64,000 bases of DNA. Origin: Vombatus ursinus (Eukaryota; Chordata; Mammalia; Diprotodontia; Vombatidae). The notes beneath the pieces are model-generated. The model did no database searches, was not told the origin of the DNA, and saw only the letters and a list, made by a program, of their open reading frames with translations. Where the stretch lies: positions 5,841,452 to 5,905,451 of the forward strand of contig NW_020949602.1 of the NCBI RefSeq assembly GCF_900497805.2, written 5' to 3'. Both the position numbers and the translations under genes were made by a program. This document shows, one piece after another, positions 32,186-43,299 of this stretch. Within the stretch, counting starts at the first letter, position 1; each line of letters begins with the position of its first letter.

Positions 32186-32697
32186 ACCTGTAGGACCAAA
32201 TATAAACTTCTTTACCTGCTTTACAACCTAGAGCCTTCACAGTTTTCATTTTTCCTGCACGTTGTTCCCCTCTGTGAACATGGAGGGTCATCAGAATCAG
32301 CCTGCTTGTTTGAATGTCACATATGGTGTTATTTCTCTTGTCTTTGGGCCTTTATGCTGGCTGATTCCTCATACCTGAAATGCTCTGCCTGACCACCTTC
32401 CCCTCGTAGATTCCCTGAAGGCTTCCTTCAAGATTCAGCTCAGATACTACCTTCTTCAGGAACTCTTCCAATCTTCCTAGCTTCACTAATAGTGCCTTCC
32501 CTGCTCAGATTCCTTCCATCTACTCTGTATGTATCTTGTATATGGATATGTTACGTCTATGTCGTCTCCCCCATTACATTATAAGCTTCTTGAGTAAGGG
32601 ACAGTATTTTTTGTGTGTTTGCTCTTTCTTTGTAGTCTCAGCACTCGTCACAATTCCTGGCACATAGTAGGCACTTAAGGAATATCTGCTTAATGGA
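32185..32697 (+). repeat. L2 LINE 3' end, sense
   Basis: About 510 bp: 'acctgaaatgctctgcctga', 'gaaggcttccttcaagattc', 'cattataagcttcttgagta', 'ctggcacatagtaggcactt'. Confidence 0.92.
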
Positions 32698-32802
32698 TAG
32701 ATTGGTGTGGTGGGGTGAGATTATGAATCCACTCAAAAGAAACACAGGAAAGTTTGGATGGTAGGCCACAAGAAGCTTCTTTCTTCCTTTTCTTTCTTTG
32801 AG

Positions 32803-33070
32803 GCAGCCAGGCGGCTCAGTGGATAGAGTAGTAGACTTGGAGTTGGGCTAGATCTGAGTCCAAATTCTGCCTCAGCCAGTTAGTAACTATGTAACCCTGA
32901 CTAAGTCATGGTTTGGTTTCTTAATCTGTAAAAAGGGGGTTGAAATGCACCTACCTTACAATTTTACAATTTTTTACACTCCTCACAAAGATTGTTGTGA
33001 GGATCAAATGAGTTATACATAAAGCACTTTGCAAAATCTTCAAAAAGTGCTATATAAATGTCAGCTACTA
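32803..33070 (+). repeat. MIR SINE, sense, full length
   Basis: Head 'gcggctcagtggatagagta', core 'gtaactatgtaaccctgact', tail 'gcactttgcaaaatcttcaa' and 'gtgctatataaatgtcagct'. It runs directly into a triplet array. Confidence 0.9.
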
Positions 33071-33183
33071 GTACTAGTACTAGTACTACTACTACTACTA
33101 CTACCACCACCACCACTACCACTACCACCACTACTACTACCACTACTACTACTACCACTACCACTACTACTACTACTACTACT
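33065..33183 (+). repeat. (CTA)n/(ACC)n triplet microsatellite
   Basis: About 120 bp of act, acc and tac units starting at the MIR tail, where the consensus has a short ttatta run. The antisense open frame of valines is only this repeat. Confidence 0.95.
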
Positions 33184-33199
33184 GGTATTTTCTGTTCTT

Positions 33200-33570
33200 T
33201 AACCTAATTCCCTGGCCTCAAACATTAATATTCTGGAATCCCAAGGGTCACACACAATGAGAAAGACTTTTCCAAGTCCTAGGAATCCATGCCTGTAGCT
33301 GACACTTTTAGCCAATGGAGTGGAATCCCACAGTCAGCCATCCTTCCCATCCAAACAGGGCCAGACTTTTCTCAGCTCCAGCTGAAGCAACAAATAGGAT
33401 TCATCAGATCCAGGTTAGAGGTTAATTGCTTTAAAAAGTTGCCTTTGTAGAGGCCCAAGGCTATATCCTGTATCACTTTAGCAAAGTCAGAGATCAACAA
33501 TGGAAGAGAAATACGCACACACACACATACACACACAACACAACAATAACAAGAACAAAAACACTCTCCA
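33200..33570. other. Unique sequence with a short (CA)n
   Basis: No gene seen. 33512-33545 is an acacac-type run with interruptions. Confidence 0.45.
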
Positions 33571-33574
33571 AATA

Positions 33575-33870
33575 TTACCTTTTTTTTTTTTGCTCTAGGA
33601 AATAGATTAGATTAGGTGTTTTTGTCAAATTCTTTAAAACCAGGATTAATAATAACTGGAACATTGGAGCTTTGAAGGTCTGGCCAAACCTCCAATAGCT
33701 GGGAAGCTTGTGGCTTGTCAATCTCTTCCACTGTAGTAGTGAACAGCTGTCTTGGATTTCTTCTCCTTGAAGCAATTACTCCTTCACAGAGGACACAGAT
33801 AATTTTGTTTTTGATATTAACAGACCAGGCAAGACTTGTGCTAACACAAATGTAGCTCATATTCTTTTAT
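33575..33870 (-). pseudogene. Possible processed pseudogene 3' end, parent unknown
   Basis: On the minus strand an 82-codon frame (33860-33612) ends at a stop and is followed, after about 20 bp, by an A-run (12 T on the plus strand at 33580-33591). The protein is not low complexity: it includes QLFTTTVEEIDKPQASQLLE and VWPDLQSSNVPVIINPGFKE, which read like a soluble protein C-terminus. I do not recognise the parent. No poly(A) signal or clear target duplication was found, so a chance frame is possible. Confidence 0.35.
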
Positions 33871-34220
33871 TTTTTTCCTTCACTATTCTAGCAAGATTCA
33901 GTCATAACGGTTGTTCTCTTTTAAGTTGTGATAAGCATACCTGAGATATTTGGCTCCAAGTTTTGGGGAAGGGTTTTGGGGGGATGACTCAATAAATAAA
34001 TAAATTGTTATTCAAGGGTTGTGATGCTATTACTATAACCTAAGGTCAAAACAATGATACAACCTTAACCAGGAAAACATTGTCAGGGCTCAGTCTTTAT
34101 TAAACCTACTTTAATGAACAGATAAAAATGTAGGATATTAATAGGTTCATCTAAAAGAGAATAGAATCATAACTTTAGAGCTGTTAAGGTACCTTAGAGA
34201 TCAAATGGTGACCAACTAAC
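33870..34220. other. Unassigned; one tail-like unit
   Basis: 34140-34205 holds 'aatcataactttagagctgt' and 'aaggtaccttagagatc', one L3/CR1-tail-like unit. The rest is not recognised. Confidence 0.4.
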
Positions 34221-34254
34221 AACCTTAAAAGTGGATTGTTCTCTGGATCCTCCT

Positions 34255-34760
34255 TATGATTTTGTTTGCATTCACAATCAATCAATCAATAAGCATATGT
34301 TAAGTGTCTACTATGTCATAGGCTCTGTGAAGAGGGATGGGGATAGAAGGGCAAAAGGAAAACCCTTCTCCCCAAAAAGTAAATTTAGCCCAGACACCCA
34401 TTCTAGGCTAGCAGGCACTGCTACTGAGGTTTAGCTCAATGTAGAAATTCATTGAATAAGATTTGTGAAATATAGACAATCTCTTAATCAATCCACGAAC
34501 AAGTATTTATAAGTGTATATGTGTTTATATGTGCAAAATACTGTGGTAGATATTGGGGATACAAAGACAAAAGCGAAGAAATCTTTGGCTTCAAGAAGTC
34601 TACTTCCTACTTGGGGAGGAGGGCGAAAGATGAAATGTTTACAGGTTTGTACAATAAATGTATCAATCAGTCCACCAATGAGAATTTATTATATGCCTGT
34701 AGCCATGGGAAAAAAATGAAATTCTCTGCCCTCAAGGAGCTTATATTCTAGAGCAATAAG
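34255..34760 (-). repeat. Two or three L2 3' ends, antisense, side by side
   Basis: Each begins with a tcaatcaatc-type run followed by the L2 3' end reversed: 34262 ('agtgtctactatgtcatagg'), 34485 ('actgtggtagatattgggga') and 34660 ('gagaatttattatatgcctg' to 'cctcaaggagcttatattct'). Confidence 0.75.
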
Positions 34761-34769
34761 AAGAACACT

Positions 34770-35250
34770 CACTTCTCTACCATGCCTTAAGGCTTACAGG
34801 GTGCTTCCCAGTCAATAATCCCTTGAGGCGTTGGGCCACAGTTATTCTTCTCCATTTAATTAACAGATGAAGTAATTGAGGATGGAGCAGCTAGGTGGCA
34901 CAGTGGATAGAGCACTAGACTTAGAGTCAGGGAGACTCATCTTCCTGAGTTCAAATTTGGCCTCAGACACTTACTACCTGTGTGACCCTGAGCAAGTCAC
35001 TTAACCCTGTTTTCCTCAGTTCCTTCATCTGTAAAATGAACTGGGCAAGGAAATGGCAAACCACCCTGGTGTCTTTGCCAAGAGAACCCCAAATGGGACA
35101 ACAAGAGATGGACATGACTGAACAACAGCAGTTGAAGATGGGAGGTCAAATGCCTCACCTAAAGTCACCCAGCCAGTAAAATTTAAAACCAGGATTCAAG
35201 TTCAGGGTTACTGACTTCAAACCCAAAGCTCTTTCCTCTGTACCACACTG
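34770..35250 (-). repeat. MIR SINE, antisense, split by a SINE
   Basis: Left part 34770-34885 ('cagatgaagtaattgagga'); right part 35132-35250 ('ctaaagtcacccagccagta' to 'ctctttcctctgtaccacac'). Confidence 0.78.
34886..35131 (+). repeat. tRNA-SINE with RTE-like tail, inserted in MIR
   Basis: 'agcagctaggtggcacagtg' to 'tggacatgactgaacaaca'. Flanks ttgaggatgg (34876-34885) and ttgaagatgg (35132-35141), 9 of 10 identical. Confidence 0.93.
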
Positions 35251-35254
35251 AATG

Positions 35255-35875
35255 GAGGAAACTAGATATTTTCTTTGGAAAGCACTCTTAAAAACCTCCC
35301 AAAGATGAAAAAGAGCAAAATACAAAGACTAAACCCATGGCTTAAGAGCCTTCGTCCAGATGAGTTTCTACAGAGTCATTACCAGCATCAGATACCATCC
35401 ATCTCGCAGACTCCTCATGGCCCCGGGGCTATGGGAGCCCAGGATTTAAAAACCTGAGCCTCCAAATACATGTATCTTTGTCCTCCCTTCCCTCCCTAGC
35501 AACCCCCTCAGCCTTGAGCATCTGGAAGAAGGTAAGAAAGGGGGATGGGGAAGAGAGCCTGTCCATCCCCTTAGAGACCTCATTTCCTTAGATACTAATG
35601 CTGTCTGCATGGGCCAGAAGTCCTCCAGCTGCAGCTAATTTAGAGACATCTGAAAGGAGGGGCTGACCTCACATAGCCAAATTAAAAAAAAAAACACAAT
35701 AAAAATAACTCACAGGGGCAGGAAGAAGCCATGCAGGACTGCATGAGGGGAGGCATGTCACCTGCTTCATTTATGCTGAGGGTGTGCCTTAGTTACGTCT
35801 CTCTATGTGAGCCTGAGTAATTCACTGGACTTTCCTAGTCTTTGTTTCCTCTCTGTAAGCTCTTAAAATCTGTTC
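35255..35875. other. Unique sequence; candidate element near 35590-35770
   Basis: 35640-35720 has AT-rich cores (gctaatttagag, ccaaattaaaa). 35780-35870 vaguely resembles a sense MIR. The open frame at 35275-35457 has no recognised domain. Confidence 0.4.
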
Positions 35876-36199
35876 CTCTGCTGATCCTTCCATCTCCCAG
35901 CTTTTTCTGAAGCCTGGCTCTCCCCTGGTGACAAAGCTCCCTGGCCACCCTTTCCAGCAGTGGCTACACTTTCACTCATTATCCTTGGTTAACTAAGTGA
36001 GGCCAGAGAGTTGGAATGCTCCTTCTTCCCCATTGCCACTTCTAGGTTCTCCTCTCTCCTTCATTTAGTGATCTCTTTTCTCTGAGGTTCATGCTGTTTA
36101 TCTTTGCCACCAAATCAAAACTCTGGTAGTGCAGATCTCCAGGTCATTCCCCTTCCTTCCTCAATTAGTTTGATACCTGGCTTACAATTTTTTTCTCTC

Positions 36200-36420
36200 C
36201 TCTACTCCTGCCTAGGGGACTAGGGGACTTCAACATATATATTGGCTCTCCCCTGAAAACCATAAGTATTCTGTTCCTCAATCTATTCACTTCTCATGAG
36301 CTACTCCTTCACACCACCTCAGCCGCACCTCACAAAGATGGTCATATCTCAATCTTGCCATCACCTGCAAATGTACTGCCTCCACGTTCAAGAATTCTGA
36401 AACCCCCTTATCTGACCATA
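36200..36420 (+). pseudogene. L2 ORF2 endonuclease fragment
   Basis: 36223-36249 translates as GDFNIYIGS, the conserved Asp/Asn strand of the APE-type endonuclease family used by L2 and CR1 LINEs, which nicks the target DNA. Nearby codons give LLHTTSAAPHKDGH, then a SD-like end before 36420. Frame is partly open but not a full domain. Confidence 0.75.
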
Positions 36421-37551
36421 ATTGATTGGCTTTTCACCTTTTTCTCTCAGTCATCCCTTACATAACCCTACTCTCCATTTGTACTATGACTACTAATCCC
36501 CTGACCCATCATTTCTCACTCAGGCCATTTCTTCTGCCCTAGCCATTCTCTCTACTTCTTCCCATCTTGATTCTGTGCTGAACTAATTCAACTCTACACT
36601 GTCCTTCTTTCTTGAATTCCTAGCCCCCTTAACATATCCCTGATCATGCCCAGCCAGTCCTCAGCCTTGGATTACTCTCACCAAATGTCACCTTCACACC
36701 TACATGCCTGCTGATGAATGAAGGTGGAGAAAATCATACAACCATTCTGGCTGAATCCACTATAAATTTATGTTACATAACCTCAACTGGGCCCTCACTG
36801 CTGCTAGGCATCCCTACTCTACCTCCCTCATCAACTCACTATCCCACTCTCCATAATGGCTTTTCCTAATCTTTTCATCCATCCTGAAACCTCCCATGGC
36901 TCCCCCCTCTCTTCACTCTCAAAGATGAGGCCATTGCCTTACATCTTACAGGCTAAATTGAGGCCATCCACCATAAATGCTTTCTTCTGCTCTCTTCCTT
37001 AACTCCTATCATAGACACCTTCTGCCACTATTTCATCCTTCACCCATTTCACATAATGAAGTGCCCCTGCTCTTTACCCCTCTATTTATTCAAGTGATCC
37101 CATTCCATTCCATTTCCTCCAATAGATTTCCTCCTCTCTGTCATTCTCACCCTATCACTTATTTTTGCTCTCCTTCCCAAAGAGATTTTCTTAAAATTTC
37201 TTTCAGCCACCAAAGAGATTTTCTTAAAAAGCTGGTCTGACCATGGTACTTAGTGGCTTCCTATTGTTTCTAGGAGCAAATACAAAATGTTCTGTTTGGC
37301 CCTCAGTACCCTTTATACACCCTCTCCCCCACCCCCATTCCAGTCTTTTTACACTTAACTCCCTTCGACATACTCTTTGAGCTAGTGACACTGGCCTCCT
37401 AGATGTTCCACAGGTCAGATTCTCCATTTCTCAGCTCTAGGCATTTTGTCCGGCTATCATCCAATAATACGTGGAATGTTCTCCCACTTCTGCCCTGACT
37501 GCTGACCTCCTCGGCTTCCTTTAAGCTCCAACCAAAATCCTTGACAAGTCA

Positions 37552-37695
37552 TTTAAACCTGCTTGCCTCAGTTTCCTCATCTGTAAAATGAGCTGGAGAA
37601 GGAAATGGCAAACCGCTCCAGGGCTTTTGCCAGGAAAACCCCAAGTGGAGTCACAAAGAGTCAGATGTGACTGAAAAATGACTGAACAATAACAA
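37552..37695 (+). repeat. tRNA-SINE 3' half with RTE-like tail, 5'-truncated
   Basis: Starts inside the element at 'gacaagtcatttaaacctgc' and ends 'gagtcagatgtgactgaaaa'. The flanking caaaatcc and caaaaacc may be its target duplication. Confidence 0.85.
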
Positions 37696-37959
37696 AAACC
37701 CTACCTTTTACAGAAAGCCTTCCCTAATCCCTCTTCATTCTAGTGCTTTCTCTGTTAATTATTTCCTATTTATCCTGTATATAATTTGTTTTCTAAATGT
37801 TCGTTTGATGTTTCCTCCATCAGATTATAAGATCATGAGGGCAGGGACTATCTTTTGTCTCTATTTGTATCCCCAGCATTTAGCATAATGCCTGACATAA
37901 ACTAGGTGCTTAATAAATGTTTATTGAATGAATGAATGAATGAATGACTGTTCATTTGG

Positions 37960-38340
37960 ATCAAATGCTCTAACTCTAAATTCACACTTCTTCCAGTTTT
38001 GACATTCCATTATTCTAAGGACTTCTAAGACTAAAATTTTTTATTCCAAGGTCTCACTAGGCTCAAATATTCTGTATTCTAAGGTCTTTTCCACCTCTCA
38101 TATTCTCTGTTTTAAGAATTCTTCATTTAAGAAAATTTAAGAGGTTCCCAGAGGGTGCTAATCACTTTTTAAAAACTGTTTTAAGGTCTTTTTCAACATT
38201 GACAGTCTTAGTTCTAAGATTCCTTCTAGCTCTAAAGCTGATCTGACATTCTCCACTCTAAGATAACTCCAGGCTCTAAAAGTCTGTTCTATTTTCTAAC
38301 ATTAAATGTTTTCAGGTCTTTTTTACCTTCAGTATTCTAT
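37960..38340 (-). repeat. Degenerate 33-bp tail-like repeat, antisense
   Basis: Recurring 'attctaaggacttctaagac', 'attccaaggtctcactaggc', 'attctaaggtcttttccacc', 'ttctaagattccttctagct', 'ctaagataactccaggctct' units: the reversed 33-bp monomer. Confidence 0.68.
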
Positions 38341-38344
38341 GACA

Positions 38345-38905
38345 TAAATAGATTTTTAGAAAGAGTGTTAGTAAATAATAAAAGAAAACACAATCCTAAT
38401 TTCCCTTCAGTCCTTCTACTTAGATTTTCCTAAAGTCTCCACTTATCTGAATGCTCAATTAATTAAATATCCACTGCCCCATCCCTTGCACTTGGTTTTT
38501 ATTTTAAAAAAAGGGAAATGACAAAAAAATGTGATTCAGAATTGAGTGACATTCAGAGTGTATGTCCTGGGCTCAGAATAATTCTACCTTCCTTTCTCAC
38601 AGTGTTTTTTCCTCTGAGCATTGGTTTTAGCCTATAGCATCTCTCTGATTCCTTCCATTATCAATGATCTTGATGAAAAGAGCGCCAGATGGACTGGAGG
38701 TTTGGGAGTGTGGGTACTGGTACTGGTAGTGGGATCAACACCAATGAAATATATCATCTTGGAATATTCCCTTCTCTCCTTTCATTCCCCTTCCCCCTCC
38801 CCACTCTCATTTGTAAATCACAGAATTGAACTGCATGATCTCTACAGCCCATCTCTCTTAGGTATAAAATTTCCTTATTTTATTTTCAATCAAACTACCT
38901 TCAAT
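38345..38905. other. Mostly unassigned sequence
   Basis: No gene seen. 38815-38880 loosely resembles a MIR-with-tail end. Pyrimidine-rich at 38770-38805. Confidence 0.4.
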
Positions 38906-38909
38906 TCTC

Positions 38910-39070
38910 TTTGTCTCCATTCTGCATATAAGCATATGTGGGCATATTGTCTCTCCTATTAGATCATGAGCTTCTTGAGGGAAGGGATCTGTTTTGCTTT
39001 TCTTTGTGTACCTAAAGCTTAGTAAAGTGCTGGTAGCATAGTTAAGTCCTTAATAAATTCTTGATTAATC
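38910..39070 (+). repeat. L2 LINE 3' end, sense
   Basis: 'tagatcatgagcttcttgag', 'gtacctaaagcttagtaaag', 'gtccttaataaattcttg'. Confidence 0.82.
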
Positions 39071-39074
39071 AGTC

Positions 39075-39475
39075 ATTTGTAGCAACAGGTCAGAGGGTAC
39101 TTTCCCCACCTTCATTGGACTAGTAGGTTGGGTTCCCAGAAGGTGGTGATCACTTCTACCCTCAGGGCTCTCGGGATAAAGCTGAATGGTTAGGGTTTTC
39201 TAATACTATCACCCACAAACCCCAATCCAGTCAGTTATCAGTATCATTAACTAGTTATATCAATTAGCTAGCCAGAGTTAACTAGCTTATAGAAAGGGAT
39301 AATATCATTAATGTGGTATAGTAAGAAGAATTTTTATAAAAATAAATCTCCACAAAAATCTTTAAACCTGATGAAGTAATGTCATGGATAACCTCATTTC
39401 CTGGGTCAGAATAAAGTCCTAAGTTACCATGGTTAGGTTTGGTAAGGGCAAAGTTCCAAGCATTCCTATCACTCT
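39075..39475. other. Unassigned sequence
   Basis: Rich in short palindromes around CTAG and TTAACTAG at 39245-39290; could be an unknown repeat. No coding sign. Confidence 0.35.
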
Positions 39476-39477
39476 AG

Positions 39478-39555
39478 ATGGACAACTAGGTGGTACAGTG
39501 GTTAGAGCACTGGCCCTGAAGATGGAAAGACCTGAGTTCAAATATGGCTTCAGGT
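39478..39555 (+). repeat. tRNA-SINE head fragment, sense
   Basis: 'gacaactaggtggtacagtg' and 'aagacctgagttcaaatatg'; ends abruptly in gata-rich DNA. Confidence 0.75.
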
Positions 39556-39599
39556 AATTAGTAAGATAAATAGATAGAATGATGAGACACAGAGAAAGA

Positions 39600-39749
39600 C
39601 AAATGGCTGAACTTGAGGTCAGGAAGACCTGAGTTCAGATTCTTCCTAAGGCACTAGCTGTGATCCTAGGCAAGTCACCTAACTTAATAGCAATAGGTAG
39701 TGTGTGTGTGTGCATCTATATATAATCTTTATATACAGATACACACATC

Positions 39750-39822
<73 letters not shown>

Positions 39823-40000
39823 CCTATCTGTCTACCTTTCAGATTCTTCCTCAGGCACTAGCTATGACCCTGGGCAAGTCACTTAACCTGTCTCAGTTTC
39901 TTCATCTATAAAATGGGGATAATAATAATAACAGAATTGTTACAAAGATCAAATGAAATAATATTTGTAAAGTGCTTTGCAAACCTGAAAGATAGATAGA
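39600..40000 (+). repeat. MIR with a duplicated core around a (TATC)n array
   Basis: The core 'cagattcttcctaaggcact' (39637) and 'cagattcttcctcaggcact' (39840) both continue into 'agctgtgatcctaggcaagt' / 'agctatgaccctgggcaagt'. A normal MIR 3' half follows the second copy (ataaaatggggataataata, 'gtaaagtgctttgcaaacct'). Confidence 0.8.
39745..39835 (+). repeat. (TATC)n microsatellite
   Basis: About 20 near-perfect tatc units at 39750-39822, preceded by (TG)n and TA-rich DNA from 39700. Likely length-variable. Confidence 0.96.
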
Positions 40001-40159
40001 TAGATGTGTGTATGTATATATATGTATATAAAGATTATCTACCTAAAGTTGTATATAAAGATGTTATATACACTATCATTATTTTTTATTTCTGATCTTC
40101 AATTTCTACCATGTGAAATCTTATGATCTAATTTTTTTTAGAATCTTTACAATGATAGA

Positions 40160-40495
40160 ATCCTGGTGTCAGAAGGGTCTTCAGCAGTCATCCAGTCCAA
40201 TTTGTAATTTAATGAGGCTCTTTTCTACAATACACCCAACAAACAGTCACCCAGTCTTTGCCTAAAGACCTTCAGGGAAAGAAAAGACATGATCGCCCTA
40301 GGCCTCCCATTGGATTTTAGAGTCTCTTTTAATGGTTGGGAACTTCTTCTTGAAATCAAGCTTAATTTTGACTCCACAATTTCCCCTCATTACTCCTTGA
40401 CTCTCCTGGACCAAGGAGAAAAAGTACAAGTCCTATGTTCTTTCCACTTTGCTTCAATCATTCCACCCCAGGACTTTGCTGACAAATAGAAGATT
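40160..40495 (-). repeat. L3/CR1 LINE 3' region, antisense
   Basis: 'tcagaagggtcttcagcagt', 'gtcacccagtctttgcctaa', 'ttgggaacttcttcttgaaa'. Typical antisense order, diverged. Confidence 0.75.
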
Positions 40496-40564
40496 CACCT
40501 TATCTATTACAGACCCTTCTCCTTGTTCTCTTACCAACCAAAAAAGTACCAGATTTTAGGGAAC

Positions 40565-40760
40565 TCAACAGCAAGTATGTACTATGTGATAAACACTGGG
40601 CTAAATACTGGAAATAGAAATACAAGCAGAAGGAGGGAAACTCAGTCCCTGCCCTCAAGGAGCTTACATTCTAATGGGGAAAGGCAGCATATAACTGGAA
40701 GCTTAGAAGCAGGCACAATCTGGTGGGGCCATGGTAGAGAAAGTCTAGAGAGCAATGAGT
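40565..40760 (-). repeat. L2 LINE 3' end, antisense
   Basis: 'tactatgtgataaacactgg' and 'cctgccctcaaggagcttac'. Confidence 0.85.
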
Positions 40761-40769
40761 GAAGCCTGA

Positions 40770-41235
40770 AGAGTAATGAAGACTCCAGGGAACTAAGAAA
40801 ACCACAGCGGTGTGGGAGCTAGCCCTGCTGAAGTCTGGACCTTCATCGCCCATATGAAGCGGTTTCTTTGTTGGACTCTGAACCAGCTTGGATTCCATAA
40901 AGCTGAGATCGAAACTGCCAAGTCGTGCTCCCTTAATTGGTGACGTCCTGTCTTCTGGGGATAATTGTGAGCACGCAATGTTTAGTCTATTGTTTGATTC
41001 CTGTGGGTCCAGATTGAAAGCCTTTTGCTGAATTGTTTTGACTTAGGAATCCAGAACGAAAGTCTTTCCCCAAGCATTTCTGGTTATGTATTCTAGGCTT
41101 ATTACATCTTCCAAAGCTGGCTTAGCATTTTGGCTTTGACCTTGACCCTGACCATTGCAAGCACAAAAAAGGTTAGTACCAAGATACGTCAGTTTCCATG
41201 AAGGGAGAAGTGCCATGTGTGTCCCAGTAGGTGGA
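40770..41235. other. Unique sequence, no gene seen
   Basis: 40840-41120 is repeat-free with several CpGs (catcgcccat, gagatcgaaa, gtgacgtcctg). The TGACGTC at 40941-40947 is a CRE-like core. No expression evidence. Confidence 0.35.
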
Positions 41236-41239
41236 GGTG

Positions 41240-41500
41240 CAGGCAGGGTAAGATGGGTAAAACGCTGGATTTGGAGTCAAGAGACCTGAGTTTCAATTCA
41301 TTTTCTACCTTAGTGACCTTGGAATTCTATCTGACAGGTGAGGAGATTGAAGCCTAGAGAGGTGAAGTGAGAATTCATTAAACTTGTACTATGTACCAGG
41401 CACTGTACTAGGCACTGAGGATACGAAGAAAAAAAAAATGAAACACTCCTTGCTTTTAAGGAGATGATATGCTAATGATAGTGGCAATATGCATATGTAA
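41240..41500. repeat. MIR fragments and an antisense L2 3' end
   Basis: 41250-41330 sense MIR head ('ggatttggagtcaagagacc'); 41330-41372 antisense MIR ('gaggagattgaagcctagag'); 41375-41490 antisense L2 ('gtactatgtaccaggcactg'). Confidence 0.65.
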
Positions 41501-41754
41501 AGATATGCATATATGTACCAGTTGTGGTTGCGATGCTTATCAGGTGAGCAGATAGGACTTCCTGTGTCTTTTACTTGCTTCCACCTTTTTGAGGGGCTAA
41601 GCCGCCCCCACCCTTGGCCTTAGTTTCTCTCTCAGCACTTCCCTTCATGATTCTTGCTCTAACACCCATGGCTAGTGACCCTTTCACACATAGGCTTAAG
41701 ATGCTCCCTTCAGGACTTTAAAGGGGCAGATCCTGGAGACCAGATGGTTGTGCT

Positions 41755-42060
41755 CATTGGTGTGTAAGGCAAACAGCACTGGGATTTGTAACCAGAGGAG
41801 TCGGGTTCAAATTCTTGCTCAGGAATGAAATAGTCCCTTCCTTCCAGGAGCTCCCCCATATTCCAACTAGGGAAACTTTGCACAATTAAGTAAATACATA
41901 GTAATAGAAAGAAGTTTCAAGAGGGAGACAGTGCTGCTACCAAAGGGAGAAAGAGAAAGGCTGTTGAGGAGGGAACAAAGGAGATGCCACTTGAAGGAAG
42001 TTAGAGAATCCAAGAAAAGGTGGAGTGGATGAGAGAGCACTGTTTAATATGGGGACCGCT
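41755..42060. repeat. MIR head, then antisense L2 fragment
   Basis: 41755-41820 'ggagtcgggttcaaattctt' is a MIR head. 41825-42060 carries 'agtcccttccttccaggagc' and an L2 antisense body, weakly matched. Confidence 0.5.
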
Positions 42061-42099
42061 TGTGATATGGGATGGGACAGGAAATGGAGTGCCTTCTGA

Positions 42100-42190
42100 G
42101 GAGAGAGAGACAGAGACAGAGACAGAGAGACAGAGACAGAGACAAAGAAGGAAACAAACAGTGACAAAGAGAAAGGCAGAGAAAGACAGA
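42100..42190 (+). repeat. (GAGACA)n purine microsatellite
   Basis: About 90 bp of gagaca and aagaga units; the antisense open frame of Ser/Leu is repeat only. Confidence 0.9.
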
Positions 42191-42199
42191 ATGGCTCAA

Positions 42200-42640
42200 T
42201 ATATACACACAGTTAAGTTGAGGGATATTTGTCCATGGGTTCACTCTGTTCATTCCTTTATAGCAAACACTCAGATTATAATTTTTAAAAAATCAGCTTA
42301 TCTTTATCTGGGGACAAAACTATTTATAAAAGTACAGACAACAAATGAAAAAAAATGAAGGAGCAGGATGCTCCCAAGAATAAACAATGACAATTCTCTA
42401 GGAAGAGATAAGGCAAGGAAAAGGAGAAAGTTGATGAGATAAATTCACCAGGTCCCAGGAGCAGTGACAGTGTAGAGAAAATATAAAATTCTGTGAGGGC
42501 AAATCACTCCTCAAGAAAGTCGATGAGCCAGACAAGGCTCCATTTGCCCATGATTATATTCAGTTCCAGTTAGAAACATCCTCTCTCCCTTGCAATGGTT
42601 TAGCTATCTTCCTCATGGGGATCAAAAATCCCCAGGCTTT
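42200..42640. other. Mostly unassigned sequence
   Basis: No gene seen. A-rich at 42270-42370; remainder may be decayed antisense L2. Confidence 0.35.
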
Positions 42641-42925
42641 CCTCATCCCACCACAGAGAGTCATTAAATGTTTTTAAATGGTAGAGAGTGACACGATCAG
42701 ATTTGTGTGTTATAAATGCCAATTTGGCAGGGTATTCTGGCTTACACTGTGCTTTCAGGTGATTTCGTTTTAGTCTTGAGGTAGACAGGGTGGATAGTTT
42801 TACCAACAAGGGAATTGAGGCTCAGAGAGACTGTCACTTGGCCAGAGGCAGTATATAGCTTTTTGGTTGACACAGCGAGGACTCTAATCCAGGTCATTTT
42901 ATTCCCAGCCTAGGACATTTCCCAC
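42640..42925 (-). repeat. Antisense L2 fragment, then antisense MIR
   Basis: 42640-42780 'agtgacacgatcagatttgt' is L2 antisense; 42790-42925 'aagggaattgaggctcagag' is MIR antisense. Confidence 0.6.
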
Positions 42926-43085
42926 TATATCATTGGAAATGACCATACTGGGAGGTAATGAACTCTCCATCACTGGGAGTCTTCAAGCAGAAGATGGGTG
43001 GCCACTATTGGAACAGGTACAGTGGGAACCTCTCTTGGGGTTCAGGTTGGATGAGATGGTTCCTGAAGTTCTTTCTGTTATTCTG
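42925..43085 (+). repeat. L3/CR1 LINE 3' end, sense
   Basis: 'ctgggaggtaatgaactctc', 'gagtcttcaagcagaagatg', 'gatggttcctgaagttcttt'. Confidence 0.85.
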
Positions 43086-43299
43086 TGGTAGGGTCTGATG
43101 ATGACGACAAAGAGGAGAAAGAGAAGATTGGTATCCTTCTTTGATGAAGGTGATATTCAACTGGCTTTCCTGTGCCAAGGTGTGAACTTTGAAGTGGTGA
43201 TGTTCTTTTGTACTGGGAGCATCCTTGGTAACTCATCCATACTCTTTTCCTCCTTGGGACCAAAGGCCTTGCATGGGAGACGACCAGCTAGGCTTAGAA

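Larger units (their letters stand above)
35880..37950 (+). repeat. L2 LINE, 2 kb, endonuclease to 3' end, RT deleted
   Basis: Starts in the endonuclease ('gaagcctggctctcccctgg'), reaches the motif below, then a linker up to about 37175. It then jumps to the 3' region at 37230 ('gctggtctgaccatggtact') and runs to the real L2 terminus, 'cttaataaatgtttattgaa' with gaat/tgaa repeats. The RT core is missing. At the joint, a 19-base stretch is present twice, 33 bp apart (37178 and 37211). A truncated SINE sits at 37552-37695. Confidence 0.9.

Noticed and set aside
32964-33164. Antisense poly-valine open frame
   Set aside because: Triplet microsatellite read in one frame; no start context or conserved residues.
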